NCBI GenBank assembly: GCA_014529385.2
Contig: CM043943.1
Location: 105,250,355 to 105,314,354 of the forward strand
From: Adiantum capillus-veneris
Lineage: Eukaryota; Streptophyta; Polypodiopsida; Polypodiales; Pteridaceae
Length of the DNA stretch: 64,000 nt
Direction of reading: 5' to 3'
A program made the translations under genes and the position numbers. This document shows, in pieces, positions 52,600 to 64,000 of the stretch (its first letter is position 1; each line of letters starts with the position of its first letter). Under the pieces are notes generated by a model. It ran no database searches. It was not told where the DNA came from and worked only from the letters and a program-made list of their open reading frames with translations.

Positions 52600-54142
52600 T
52601 AACTTGTATATGCTGACCAATAGCATACCGATCTGTAGACTTTTGCTAGTTAGCATATGGACTGTGTTAGTTAGCATATTGACTATGCTAGTTAGCATAT
52701 GGAGTATGATAGTTAGCATGTCTTGGGTTCTAAATAGCATACAGAGCTAGTTGGTTAACACAATCTGTATGCTAGTTACATACCTAGTATGCTCAATTGC
52801 ATGATAAGTACGTTGTCTAATAGAAAGTGATTATGCTAGTTAGCATATGGAGTTTGCTAGGTAGCATACAGAGGATGCTAGTTAGCAGGCCTTAAGTTCT
52901 AAATATCATACGGAGTTAGTTGGTCAACACAAAAGGTATGCAGGTTAACACCACTTATGCTAGTTAACACCTAGTATGCTCACTAGCATGATGGGTATGC
53001 TATTTAAGACAAGGGTTATGCTGGTTAGCTATAACTAGCAGTTGGGTTGGGTATGCTAGTAAGCATATGGAGTATGTTGGTTGGCATAAGGAGTATGCTA
53101 GTTAGCATGCCTTGTGTTCTACCTAGCATATAAAGTTAGCTATTCAGCACAAGATGTATGCTAATTAACATCATTTATGCTAGTTAGCACCTAGTATGCT
53201 CAATAGAATGATGGGTGTCCTAATGCGTATACTAGTTAGCATAGTGAGTATGATAGCTAGCATATGGAGTATGCTAGTTAGCATATGGACTCTGCTAGTT
53301 AGCATGCCTTGGGTCCTAAATAGCATACAGAGCTAGTTGGCTAACACAATATGTATGCTAATTAACATACTTGGTATGCTAGTTAACATACCTAGTATGC
53401 TAGTTAGAATATGGAGTATGCTACTTAGAACTAGCAGCTGGGCTGGGTATGTTAGCTAGCATATGGAGTATGCTAGCTAGCATGCCTTGTGTTCTACCTA
53501 GCATACAGTTGGGCTGGGTATGCTAGTAAGCATATGGAGTATGCTTGTTGGCATAAGGAGTATGCTAGATAGCATGCCTTGTGTTCTACCTAGCATATAA
53601 AGTTAGCTAGTCAGCACAAGATGTATGCTAATTAACATCATTTATGCTAGTTAGCACCTAGTATGCTTGATAGCATGATGGGTGTCCTAATGCGTATACT
53701 AGTTAACATATTGAGTATGATAGCTAGCATATGGAGTTAGCATATAGAATGTGCTAGTTAGCATATGGACTCTGCTAGTTAGCATATGGGCTTTGCTAGT
53801 TAGCATGCCTTGGGTCCTAAATAGCATACATAGCTAGTTGGTTAACACAATATGTATGCTAATTAACATACCGCGTATGCTAGTTAACATACCTGGTATG
53901 CTAGTTAACATACCTAGTATGCTAGTTATAATATGGAGTATGCTAGTTAGAACTAGCAACTAGGCTGGCTATGCTAGTTAGAACTAGCAGCTGGGTTGGG
54001 TATGCTAGCTAGCATGCCTTGTGTTCTACCTAGCATACAGAGCTGGCTAGTCAGCACAAGATGTATGCTAATTAACATAATTTCTGCTAGTTAACACCTA
54101 CTATGCTCAACAGCATGATGGGTGTCCTAATGAGTATGCTAG
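52600..54142. repeat. GCTAGTTAGCAT minisatellite with a higher-order period
   Basis: About 1.5 kb is built from units of about 21 bp around the near-palindrome ATGCTAGTTAGCAT, often followed by ATGGAGT. A longer block beginning GCATGCCTTGTGTTCTACC, with CAGCACAAGATGTATGCT and GATGGGTGTCCTAATG inside, recurs at about 53113, 53574 and 54017. This gives a higher-order period of about 440-460 bp. More degenerate versions lie at about 52718 and 52882. No coding capacity. Confidence 0.9.
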
Positions 54143-54570
54143 TTAGCTCTGCAGACACACTGTGTTTGCTCCTGCTCGTCGATTTTTTGCCTGCAGCGCT
54201 GCAGAGACCTGTGTGTGTGTGTGTGTGTGTGTACTACAACACACAAGAGAATAATTAATGCCTTCACCTGCTTCAACTCCTTGCTTTGCTGTTGACCTGT
54301 CCAATTGCAAGGGTTCCTTGCTATGATGCCCGCTCAATCGAATCTTTGTCTTCACCTTGAGCTTGGCCTCGATTTCCTCAAACCTTCGATTTTCAAGGCT
54401 TGGCCGATTGTCTACTGCTCACACCAAAATTCCAATTTTGCCGATGTCGACTTTGCAAACAACCGCTTTGCTTACCTGCTGTTGTTCTTTCAAATCCTTC
54501 TTCCTTGGTCTTGTTGCGCATGCAGAGTAGTGGACATTCGGGAGCAAAGCCTCCTAGGATCTGATACCAA
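54143..54570 (-). other. Retroelement leader with a primer binding site
   Basis: On the minus strand TTGGTATCAGATCCTAGG (54553-54570) resembles the initiator-tRNA-Met site TGGTATCAGAGC and lies right after the LTR at 54571-55194. The following 400 bp have the look of an untranslated leader and contain a (GT)n tract at about 54211-54231. They end where the minisatellite starts. No gag is present. Confidence 0.6.
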
Positions 54571-55194
54571 TCATTAGGAAGAGAATGGGGTCTAGGAGGG
54601 CCTCTTTATTGGGCAGTTTAAGGGAGTCAAAGCTCTAGTATTAAGAAAGCAATCAAAGGACAGCTTTTGAATTCAAACAGGCAAAACGGCTATTTTATTT
54701 GAATTCAAATCTTCCCCCCAAAATGAAATTCAAACTCTAGCAAGAAAAACTATATCATGTAGCATATCTACGGAAAGAGCTCGGTGTGTAGATTGCAGAT
54801 CTATAATCTCCGCTCAAATTGGAGATCATATGTAGGAGTTATGGAAGGCCAAAAATCATAAAGTTTTTCCCCCTGTTTTTAAGGGAAAAAAGTGCATCCG
54901 CTGACCATTCTTACACCTCTCTTACATACCCACCATTCTTGCACACATGGCATGCACCTATTTGTCAAAATGTTAATCACCTCCATAATCTCATGGCAAA
55001 TAAAGAGGCCCTCCTAGACCTCATGTAAGAACTAGGGAACTAGACCTTGATATCCTCCTCCCAACCTCCCTTTATATAGGTGGGCTCCTAGCCCCTTGCC
55101 CTAGACGGATCCCCTGTCCACACTGCCTAGCCCGACCCTTGGCTGTAGTCCATGACTATCCTAGTTCTTAGGGTACAGGACCCTTGTCCTGACA
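54571..55194 (-). repeat. Chromovirus LTR, about 624 bp
   Basis: On the minus strand it starts TGTCAGGACAAGGG directly after a CTTTAAGGGGGGAGTAA tract that follows the chromodomain frame. It carries a TATATAAA box (55071-55078) and ends near CTTCCTAATGA just before a primer-like site. The end is not the usual CA, so the left border is approximate. A sequence of about 20 bp (TCTAGGAGGGCCTCTTTATT) occurs in it near both the middle and the end. Confidence 0.7.
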
Positions 55195-55200
55195 TTACTC

Positions 55201-56585
55201 CCCCCTTAAAGAAGAGTTTTCATCCTTGAAAACAAAAGTGGGAAACTTCTTCTTAAGAACACTAATGTTTCCCCAAGTGGCACCTTCTTTAGGTCGGTCT
55301 TTCCACTTGATTAAGGCTTGTTATCGTACATGATGTCGTGTACACAACTCATGATAATCCATAACACATTCAGGTTCATGCAGTAAAGTAGGAGGTTCAA
55401 TGTAATCGACCAAAACCTGTTGGTCAATGACGTTGTCGTCCCCATGTAGCCGCTTTCGTAGACGGCTTACATGAAACAGCAGATGAATGCGAGAATGTGA
55501 TGGTAGTAGTAGTTTGTAGGCACGATCACCAACTCGCTTGAGTATTCTGAAAGGCCCACAATATCGGGGAGATAATTTAGGTGTCGGTCCAGTTTTCAGA
55601 CTTTCTGAATGTTCTGGCACATGTAAAAATACTTCCTCCCCTTCTTCGAAGGTAACGTGTCGACGCTTCTCATCAACGTATTTCTTATACCGACCCTGTG
55701 CTTGTCGGACATTCTAACGAGCAAGTTTCAGCATATCCATGTGGTCTTGGAAAAAATCCTTAACCTGTTGGAGTTTTTCGATTGCCAACCCCACCATAAC
55801 TGGTGACCTAGGTTGAAACCCGTACATAAGCATGAAAGGGCTAAAGCTTGTTGTGACATGCTTAGACCTGTTGTAGGCAAACTCGAGAATAGGTAAGTAT
55901 TTTTCCCAATCTGTCTGTTTTTTGCTGACGTATGCTCTTAGCATATCCTCTAGCACCTAGTTAACTCGTTCCGTTTGACCATCTGTTTCTGGATGATCAG
56001 TTGTACTGAGGTTGAGTTGTGTACCCAATCGTTTAAATACAGCTCTCCAGAAGTGGCTGTTAAACTTGGGGTCATGGTCACTAACAATATTACTTGGCAA
56101 CCCATACAATTTGTATAGATGTCCACAAATAACCTTGCTAGTTCCGGTGTCTTAACCGTTGATTTGGTCAGAATAAACTTACATAGTTTAGTCAACCTGT
56201 CTACGACCACCCATACCGAGTCATGACCTCGTATAGTGGTTGGTAAACCTACAATGAAATCCATGGAGATACTTTCCCATTTTCCATTGGGAATTTCCAA
56301 AGGATGTAAGAGTCCTCCTGCTTTCAAGCACTCTGCTTTGTTAACTTGACTTTTGGCAATGCAAGACATAAGCTTGAACAAAGCCATGTAGACCTGGCCA
56401 GTAAAACTATCGTCGTACGAGAGAATAAGTTTTTCTAATCCCTGAGTGCGTTGCACTTGGACTATCATGACATTCATAAAGAATTTGGCGTTGAATGTCT
56501 GTGTCTGTCGATACACAAACTCTCCCCTTGTGAAGTAGGTACTCATTGTCGATGGTAAAATGCTTCCATCGTTGTAGTTCATCAC
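55201..56585 (-). pseudogene. Chromovirus integrase and chromodomain
   Basis: The minus strand reads an integrase core: NGKWESISMDFIVGLPTTIR, VVVDRLTKLCKFILTKSTV, then a shift near 56100. After the core come MLEDMLRAYVSKKQTDWEKY, LPILEFAYNRSKHVTTSFSP and YGFQPRSPV. The C-terminal domain has PKLSPRYCGPFRILKRVGDR with a YKLLLPSHSRIHLLFHVSRL stretch. The chromodomain block (55318-55213) has ALIKWKDRPKEGATWGNISV, reached after a stop at 55321. Chromodomains direct chromovirus integration to marked chromatin. Several shifts and stops make the copy inactive. The polypurine tract and LTR follow at once. Confidence 0.85.
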
Positions 56586-58330
56586 TTGATAAAGGAGAAC
56601 TAGGTGTGGAGGTTAACTGTACACTACCTACATTGTAGTGAGAAGGATCCCTCTTTTGAACATGGCTCCACACTTTGGAATATGTTTCATCTTGCTCATA
56701 TCTGCCCTTGAGAGATTCTAAAAATTCACTACAAAGTTTCGTGAACAAGAGTGAATTGATCTCTGGCATTCGACTGAGAGCGTCTACCACTACATTGTAT
56801 CGGCCTTTGCGATACCTTATCTTGGCGTCATATTCCTGAAGGATCTTGGCCCACCTCGCTTTTTGACCCTTTAAATCTATTTGTTGTGTAAACCATTTGA
56901 TGCTTTCATGGTCAAACACAATCTCGAACTGATCACCATACAGATAGTGATACCATGTCTTTAAGGCAAACACTATTGCATAGAGTTCTCGTTCATAAGT
57001 AGAATAATTTTGCTGAGCTGCATCCAGCTTCTTACTTTCAAATGCAATTGGCCGTCTGTCTTGTAACAGGACTGCTCCAATAGCACAGTCCTCACTGGCA
57101 TCCGTTTCTAAAACGAATGGTTTGAAAGGATCTGCAATAGCCAATATAGGAGCTGTAGCTAATGCATCTTTGAGTGTTTCAAAACTCTGCTGTTGAGCGG
57201 AACCCCACTGAAAAGCCTTACCTTTGCCTTTTAGTTGGTCCGTCATAGGTACAACAAGGTGAGCATAGTTTTTAACGAACCTTCAATAAAAACCTACAAA
57301 GCCTAAAAAGATATGTAATTCTTCCAGATTTTTAGGAGGTGTCCATTTCCGGATGGTATCCACTTTGGATTGATCCATGTATAGGCCATTAGCTGAAATG
57401 ACATGCCCGAAATAATGAATTTCTTCCTTGAGAAAATCACATTTAGATTCCTTGGCATATAACTTGTTTGCACGTAACAACTCAAACACCTGCTTGAGAT
57501 GTTGTAAGTGCTCTTCTTCAGAAGCACTATAAACTAGAATGTCATCGAGGAACACAATGACAAATTTGCCCAAATATGGTTTCAAGACACTATCCATAAG
57601 TGTCATGAATGTCCCGGGCGCATTGGTTAACCCAAAGGGCATCACCAAAAACTCGTAATGTCCAAACCGTGTTCGGAATGCAGCCTTAGGTATATTGGCA
57701 AGCCGAATACGGACTTGGTGATATCCTGACCGCAAGTCACATGATTTTCATAAAAATGCGAGCATGAGTTAGCTTATCAAATAACTCATCTACCCTTGGC
57801 AATGGGTATTTGTTCTTAACTGTAACTGCATTGAAGCCCCGGTAGTCTACGCACATGCGTATATTGCCGTCTTTTTTCTTCACCAAAAGGATAGGCGAAG
57901 CCCATGGTGAAGAACTGGGTTGTATAAACCCTCTGCTAAGATAGTCAGCAAGCTGACGTTCCATCTCAACAACCTCTGAGTAACTCATACAGTAAGGTGG
58001 TTTACTAACAGGTTTACAGTCTGCAATCACGTCAATGCCATGTTGCACTGAGCGTGTCGGCGGTAAACCTGATGGCAAATCATTAGGACATCTTGAAATT
58101 CCTTTAACAATTTTTGTAACTGATTAGCAACGTTTGCTTGTGTAGAAGTAGAAATTGGCGTAATAGAGGAGAGAGAAGCATGTGGCATTGAGGAATGTTC
58201 AACAGACTCAATGTTAGAAAGAAAATGAGACAGTGAGTAACACGAGAAAACCTGTTCTATTTCATTATAAAAGATGAGCTGCATAAGCTCGGTAGTACAA
58301 ATCAGTGGTGATGATGGTATATCCTTTTCT
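56407..58330 (-). pseudogene. Chromovirus reverse transcriptase and RNase H
   Basis: The minus-strand RT runs from 58078 ([60 protein letters not shown]). After a shift near 57736 it continues with SGYHQVRIRLANIPKAAFRT, YEFLVMPFGLTNAPGTFMTL and the catalytic FLDD in FVIVFLDDILVYS. A shift near 57285 leads to RNase H (57246-56700): LETDASEDCAIGAVLLQDRR, NYSTYERELYAIVFALKTWY and IVFDHESIKWFTQQ, ending YNVVVDALSRM. The H2C2 region of integrase starts at the end (ECHDSPSATHSGIRKTYSLV). The motif set is that of Ty3/gypsy chromoviruses. Two shifts break it. Confidence 0.88.
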
Positions 58331-58527
58331 CATAACAACAACACATGTGTTCCATGGGAATCAAACATCAAACTGTTGTGCTCATAGCTACGCATCAGTG
58401 ATGGTCCTAGGCTATGAAACCACTACCTACCAAGAACCACATCAACCCTTTCCATGTTCATAACTTGAAAATCCAAACAAGTAAAGTACCCTTGTACTTC
58501 CAATGGAACAGCTTGACATTGAGTTTC

Positions 58528-59937
58528 CTATATTTCACTATCATGTCCATTCATCATTGCTACCTTGTAGCGGTGGGTACTTGGAGTTTGAGGCAGTTTG
58601 AGCTTTTTCACCAATCCATAATTGATGAAATTGCGCGTAGCACCATCATCTACCAAGATGTGCACCTTGTGCCCTTGTAGATATCCGTGCATACGTACTA
58701 ACTCATGTGGTCCAAAGGTTTGTTGCCACATGGAAGCTGTGAGACAGCATTCATGCACCACCTCAGTGTGTGTTACTTCCACTATAGAGAACTTGGAGGA
58801 AGACTCGAGAGGCAATAGTTGCATCGTGTGCACTGCTTTATCCTTCCCCTGGGCAGCAGATTTCCCCTTGGGACAATCCTTTTTGCCATGGCCTCTTCCT
58901 AAGCATTGAAAACATAGCTTCTCTTTCTTGGCCTTATCAAAATCCTTAGGGGAGAGAGGACCCCTAGACCCCTTGGGTTTTTTAGATACATCTGAATTAG
59001 CAACTATAAATTTTCTTTTATTGTGTCCGTACTGAGTGCGTGTGTTACTATGTGTACTAGCAGGCATGTTACAGTTATGTGTTTTCTTATCATCAGGGTC
59101 ATCATGAATATGTGCTTTCACTATGGCTTCCTCAAGTGTTTTAGGGTCCTGGGATTTGACATACTTCTTAAGTTCTGGAGTCAGACCTCGTATGAACCCT
59201 CGTACTTGTTGAAAGGTATCCAAGCCTTCCAACTTGAGGATGACATACCTATAGTGAGAGATATATTATTGGCGCATTGAACACGTGTCCCAAGTGGTCC
59301 AATTCCAATCGACCTTGATTGTAGGCAAAAATTCCTTGCTAAACATTGATTCAAAGGCTGCCCAACTCTGTGGTATGATGTTCTTCTGCTTGAGAGACAT
59401 CCACCATTTGGAGGCCTTGCCTTCCAGAGTTAAGCTCATTTGCAAAGCTCTTACTGCATCCGGAGTTCTCCGTAAGGCGTGAATTCCATCCCATTTACTG
59501 AGAAAGATGTTCACTGCATCCTTATTGCGGTCCCGGTTTTCGCCCTTGAAAACTGGTGGTTTAAAATTCTTCAAAAAATCATCTACCTCTTTGGCAGTGA
59601 GAGTATGCAGTGTTTCATTGACAGCCGGACTCTTAGTCTGCTGTTGCATCAATTGAAAGACTAATGTGGAAAGTTTAGTAACATTTTCATTTAAAGCCTT
59701 AAAATATTCATCCATGACTGTCATGCGTGTCTGAAGTGTACGAAATTCTTGAATATCGAGAAATTCATAAGTATCTTCTCCTGTCGTAGCGTCACGGATA
59801 CTCTCCTTGAGAGGATCCGGCCGCGAGCCATCATTGGTGGAATTGGGAGTACTTTTGTGAGGTCCCCACCCCCTCGTCTCAACAAACGATCTGATGGTAA
59901 ACCTGGTGGCCACTATATCTATAGCGGAAGCAAACAA
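58528..59937 (-). pseudogene. Chromovirus gag and protease start
   Basis: The minus-strand gag block (59937-59266) has QLMQQQTKSPAVNETLHTLT, FKPPVFKGENRDRNKDAVNI, LQMSLTLEGKASKWWMSLKQ and SWAAFESMFSKEFLPTIKV. After a shift near 59260 it continues with GFIRGLTPELKKYVKSQDPK, a basic region and a CCHC knuckle CFQCLGRGHGKKDC. The protease start is VHILVDDGATRNFINYGLVK, with DDGA in the place of the more common DSGA. The upstream end has no recognisable leader, primer site or LTR, so the 5' part of the element is missing or was replaced near 59880-59940. Confidence 0.85.
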
Positions 59938-60877
59938 AATGGTTCAGGGTTCGGCTAGTGGACGATCTCTCATCACAAAGTGAGTCGAGTTCGAGCCTAC
60001 TAGCAGGGAGATCTAGCTCCACCTGGCAGGGGAAGCGTACTTGAACTATCTAGCGATCCTAAGACCCACCTTCCAAGAGGAGAGAAACCTCCAGTGCCTT
60101 TTTCCCCATGTTTCAGAGGCACGTACTCTCGAGAATTCCCCGCTCTAGGGACAATGAGCATTACTAATATCCAATAAGCACTATGGGGACAGAGAGTTCC
60201 CGACCAATCGGGACCACCCATCTCGTAGGCATTGGCAACCTGAGCCAAGCCCCCACTTTCCACCCCCACACTCACACTTCCTTGTGTGACCTAATTACTA
60301 CCACAAAGGTTGTTCAACATAAAGATTCCTTGTTTAATTCCGAATCACATTTTTCGTTAATACAGCCCTTCAACCAGTATTGCAAACAACACCAAGACAG
60401 AATTCTAGTAAAAATTCTACTCAAACTTATTCATAAAAGTTCCAATGTTCTGGAGGTACAACATCCCCCCTCCAGCGAGAGTTCACTCCTCCCGTTGTCG
60501 CCTAGCTGCCCATACAACTAGGTATGTCCACTGCATAGAAAGCACGTCATGGACACTCCCACTGCATAGAAAGCAAGTCGTGGGTATCCACCGCATAGAA
60601 AGCAAGTCGTGGATTCAAGAGTCCTTAACGAGGAACTCTGCCCCCTGTGATCAGTAGGGGGGTCAGGACTGATTCAACATTGAAAATAAAATGAACATGT
60701 CGAGCTAAATTTTCCCTAGCAGACATTCTTTCCTAATTGCAACCAGCATACCCATCAATCATTTCCTTCCTACTTTAGAACTTAATGTACAATGGATTCA
60801 ATGCCGAGGTTTCCGTCAGATTTCTCCAACATGTTTGGGGATATTTTCATTCCTAACTAAACGTGTGCAATGTTAAA
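59938..60877. other. Spacer with a short 30-bp minisatellite
   Basis: I see no coding region. Three to four units of the type CACTGCATAGAAAGCAAGTC lie at about 60527-60613. A short tRNA-like stretch (GTGAGTCGAGTTCGAGCCTA at 59980-59999) is noted under rejected items. The stretch joins the truncated chromovirus gag to the LTR-like region of the next element. Confidence 0.4.
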
Positions 60878-61049
60878 TTAAACAACTTGAATGAAATTAT
60901 GATCTACCTCTTCCATTTCTTCGTCGATGGCCCGTGAGATGGCTGGTATTTGTTCCTCCATGGGAGCTTTTCCCTTTCCGTTCACCTTGCTCGTTCCTGC
61001 CTCGTGGTTGTGAGCTCCACCAAAGCGAGTCCTCTTAACCGGGGCCATT
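60878..61049 (-). pseudogene. Possible gag N-terminus of a chromovirus, 56 codons
   Basis: A minus-strand ATG at 61049 opens MAPVKRTRFGGAHNHEAGTS, then KVNGKGKAPMEEQIPAISRA and an acidic end before TAA at 60878. The basic start followed by a charged segment looks like a gag N-terminus, and it lies downstream of the LTR-like region at 61050-62677 on the same strand. It stops without the gag core. The call is tentative because the peptide is short and has no diagnostic motif. Confidence 0.35.
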
Positions 61050-62677
<1,628 letters not shown>

Positions 62678-62707
62678 ACCTCCCCAACGTGAAAAATTGA
62701 GATGTCC

Positions 62708-64000
62708 TCATCTCAAGAATGTGCTTGGGTAATCCTTTATAAGCGTTGGTTCGTCCTCCCAAGTTGCATCTTCTTCAGGGTAATCCTTCCACTTTACCAG
62801 ATGCTCCGTGATAGTTATGTTGCGTAACTTCCTTTCCCTTGTTTCCAGTACGTAGTCAGGTTGGAGCTCGAGAACTCCTTGTGCTGGCATGACTATCTGA
62901 TCTGAGTCCAAGAATTGATCAAGGTTAGGAATATAGGGTTTGAGTAAGCTGATGTGGATTACATCATGAACCTTCAAGTTTGCAGGTAACTTTAGCTTGT
63001 AGGCTTGGTCACTCACAACCTTAACGATCTCGAATGGTCCACAATACCTTGGGCTTAGCTTCTTATATCTGCCTAGAGATAAGTTGCTTTTCTTTGGTCG
63101 GACTCGCTGAAAAACCTTATCTCCTTCTTTGAAAGTTCTTTCCGAACGGTTCTTATCTGCATAGTGCTTCTGTCTATCCTGAGCGGCCTGAATGTCCTGG
63201 CGAATAGCCCTAGTCTGTGCTTCCATATCCTCTAACATCTTTCTAGAGGCTTCTACCCTGATGGTTGGATCTAAGAAGTTCAGTGGTGCTAAACAGTCCT
63301 GTCCATAAAGAGCTTTGAAAGGTGACATTCCAATGCTTCTGCGTTCGGAAGAGTTGTAAGCATACTCCACCAAAGGTAGATATTGTAACCACTTCTTTGG
63401 CTCTTGCGAACAATAGGCTCTGAGAATGTCCTCGATGACTTGATTAACTCTCTCAGTTTGCCCATCTGTCTGTGGATGATACGCTGTACTAAAGGCTAAT
63501 TGTGACCCAATAGATTGGAAAAGAGAAGTCCAAAATTTTGATGTAAACTTGGCATCTCTATCGCTGACGATACGCTTGGGTAGACCATGTAACCTAAAAA
63601 TCTCCTTGATGAATACTCGACTAACATTTGAAGCAGTAAAGGTTGTCTTTACGGGTATTAGATGAGCCACTTTTGTGAGCATATCAACAACCACGAAAAC
63701 AGAGTCATAACCTCCTGTAGAAGGTAATCCTGTAACAAAATCCATACTGATGCATTCCCATTTCATCTGGGGTATGTCAAGAGGTTGAAGTTGCCCTGGT
63801 AACTTGATTCTTTCGGCCTTTACCCGCTGACAAGAAAGACATTGCCTCACATATCGAAGTATGTCTCCTTTCATCCCAGACCAAAAATAACTCCTCCTGA
63901 CAGCATGAAGAGTCTTAGCATAGCCTGGATGTCCGGATGTAGGGCTATCATGTGCTTCATACAGAATAGTCTTCTTTAGAGCTGGGTCTCTGGGTACACA
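62708..64000 (-). CDS. Chromovirus integrase with chromodomain, open to the right edge
   Basis: The minus-strand frame is open from the window edge to TGA at 62708. The zinc region is ILYEAHDSPTSGHPGYAKTL with CLSCQR. The core is ECISMDFVTGLPSTGGYDSV with DMLTKVAHLIPVKTTF, then IVSDRDAKFTSKFWTSLFQS and YHPQTDGQTERVNQVIEDIL, giving the D, D and E set. The C-terminal domain has GDKVFQRVRPKKSNLSLGRY and KLSPRYCGPFEIVKVVSDQA. The chromodomain has EHLVKWKDYPEEDATWEDEP and ends DYPSTFLR. No stop or shift is visible, so this element may be younger than its neighbour. RT, RNase H and gag lie beyond the window. The polypurine tract and LTR follow at 62688-62677. Confidence 0.95.
   Translation of the reverse strand, partial: CVPRDPALKKTILYEAHDSPTSGHPGYAKTLHAVRRSYFWSGMKGDILRYVRQCLSCQRVKAERIKLPGQLQPLDIPQMKWECISMDFVTGLPSTGGYDSVFVVVDMLTKVAHLIPVKTTFTASNVSRVFIKEIFRLHGLPKRIVSDRDAKFTSKFWTSLFQSIGSQLAFSTAYHPQTDGQTERVNQVIEDILRAYCSQEPKKWLQYLPLVEYAYNSSERRSIGMSPFKALYGQDCLAPLNFLDPTIRVEASRKMLEDMEAQTRAIRQDIQAAQDRQKHYADKNRSERTFKEGDKVFQRVRPKKSNLSLGRYKKLSPRYCGPFEIVKVVSDQAYKLKLPANLKVHDVIHISLLKPYIPNLDQFLDSDQIVMPAQGVLELQPDYVLETRERKLRNITITEHLVKWKDYPEEDATWEDEPTLIKDYPSTFLR

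Noticed and set aside
59941-60010. tRNA gene or SINE head (B-box-like GAGTTCGAGCCTA near 59989)
   Set aside because: No cloverleaf with acceptor stem pairing could be drawn, the A box is weak, and no target duplication or poly-A tail was seen.

Overview
This window looks like plant nuclear heterochromatin. Nearly all recognisable coding sequence belongs to transposable elements: plant-type Ty1/copia and Ty3/gypsy polyproteins, initiator-tRNA-Met and tRNA-Asp primer sites, short spliced exons, and long GA/TG microsatellites. I see no host housekeeping gene, no rRNA or tRNA gene and no CRISPR array. The species cannot be fixed from sequence alone; a land plant with a large, TE-rich genome fits best.

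Left part (1-16.2 kb). Positions 1-3283 (minus) hold the env-position accessory protein of a large gypsy-like element that continues off the left edge. From about 4.0 to 16.2 kb lies a decayed cluster of four genes in alternating orientation (A plus, B minus, C plus, D minus) that resembles a large DNA transposon, although no terminal inverted repeats were found. Gene C is the most striking: one reading frame begins with a clear histone H3-like fold, continues into an acidic linker and is followed by spliced exons resembling a Ulp1 (C48) protease. Long hairpin repeats sharing the core ACCAAGCGA/TCGCTTGGT lie upstream of genes B and C and inside gene C. A 575-bp solo LTR with a GTACT target duplication interrupts one array.

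Middle part (16.2-48.5 kb). A degraded copia element (minus) is the host of nested insertions. It carries an internally deleted copia copy at 18442-19999 (target duplication ATAAA). It also carries a giant gypsy-like element at 21166-47053 (target duplication ACAAG; LTRs of about 1.0 kb; about 20.2 kb without its own insertion). The giant element has gag, protease, RT-RNase H, a doubled H2C2 zinc region, integrase, a second aspartic-protease-like domain after the integrase, an internal polypurine tract, nine copies of a 24-bp palindrome in two clusters, a 1-kb foldback, and an accessory ORF of about 1,090 codons. A young, apparently intact copia element (39241-44886; target duplication TCATT; 1,296-residue polyprotein) sits inside that accessory ORF. 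The order of insertion is therefore outer copia, then giant element, then young copia.

Right part (48.5-64 kb). A minus-strand pol fragment of the same lineage as the giant element is followed by a spliced, truncated transposase-like gene. Next come 1.5 kb of GCTAGTTAGCAT minisatellite and a chromovirus (minus) with gag, protease, RT, RNase H, integrase and chromodomain. The window ends with a long LTR-like region and an open integrase-chromodomain frame of a second chromovirus that runs off the right edge.

Most retroelement frames are broken by stops or shifts. The 40133-44023 polyprotein is the only clearly complete one; the second chromovirus is open as far as it is visible.
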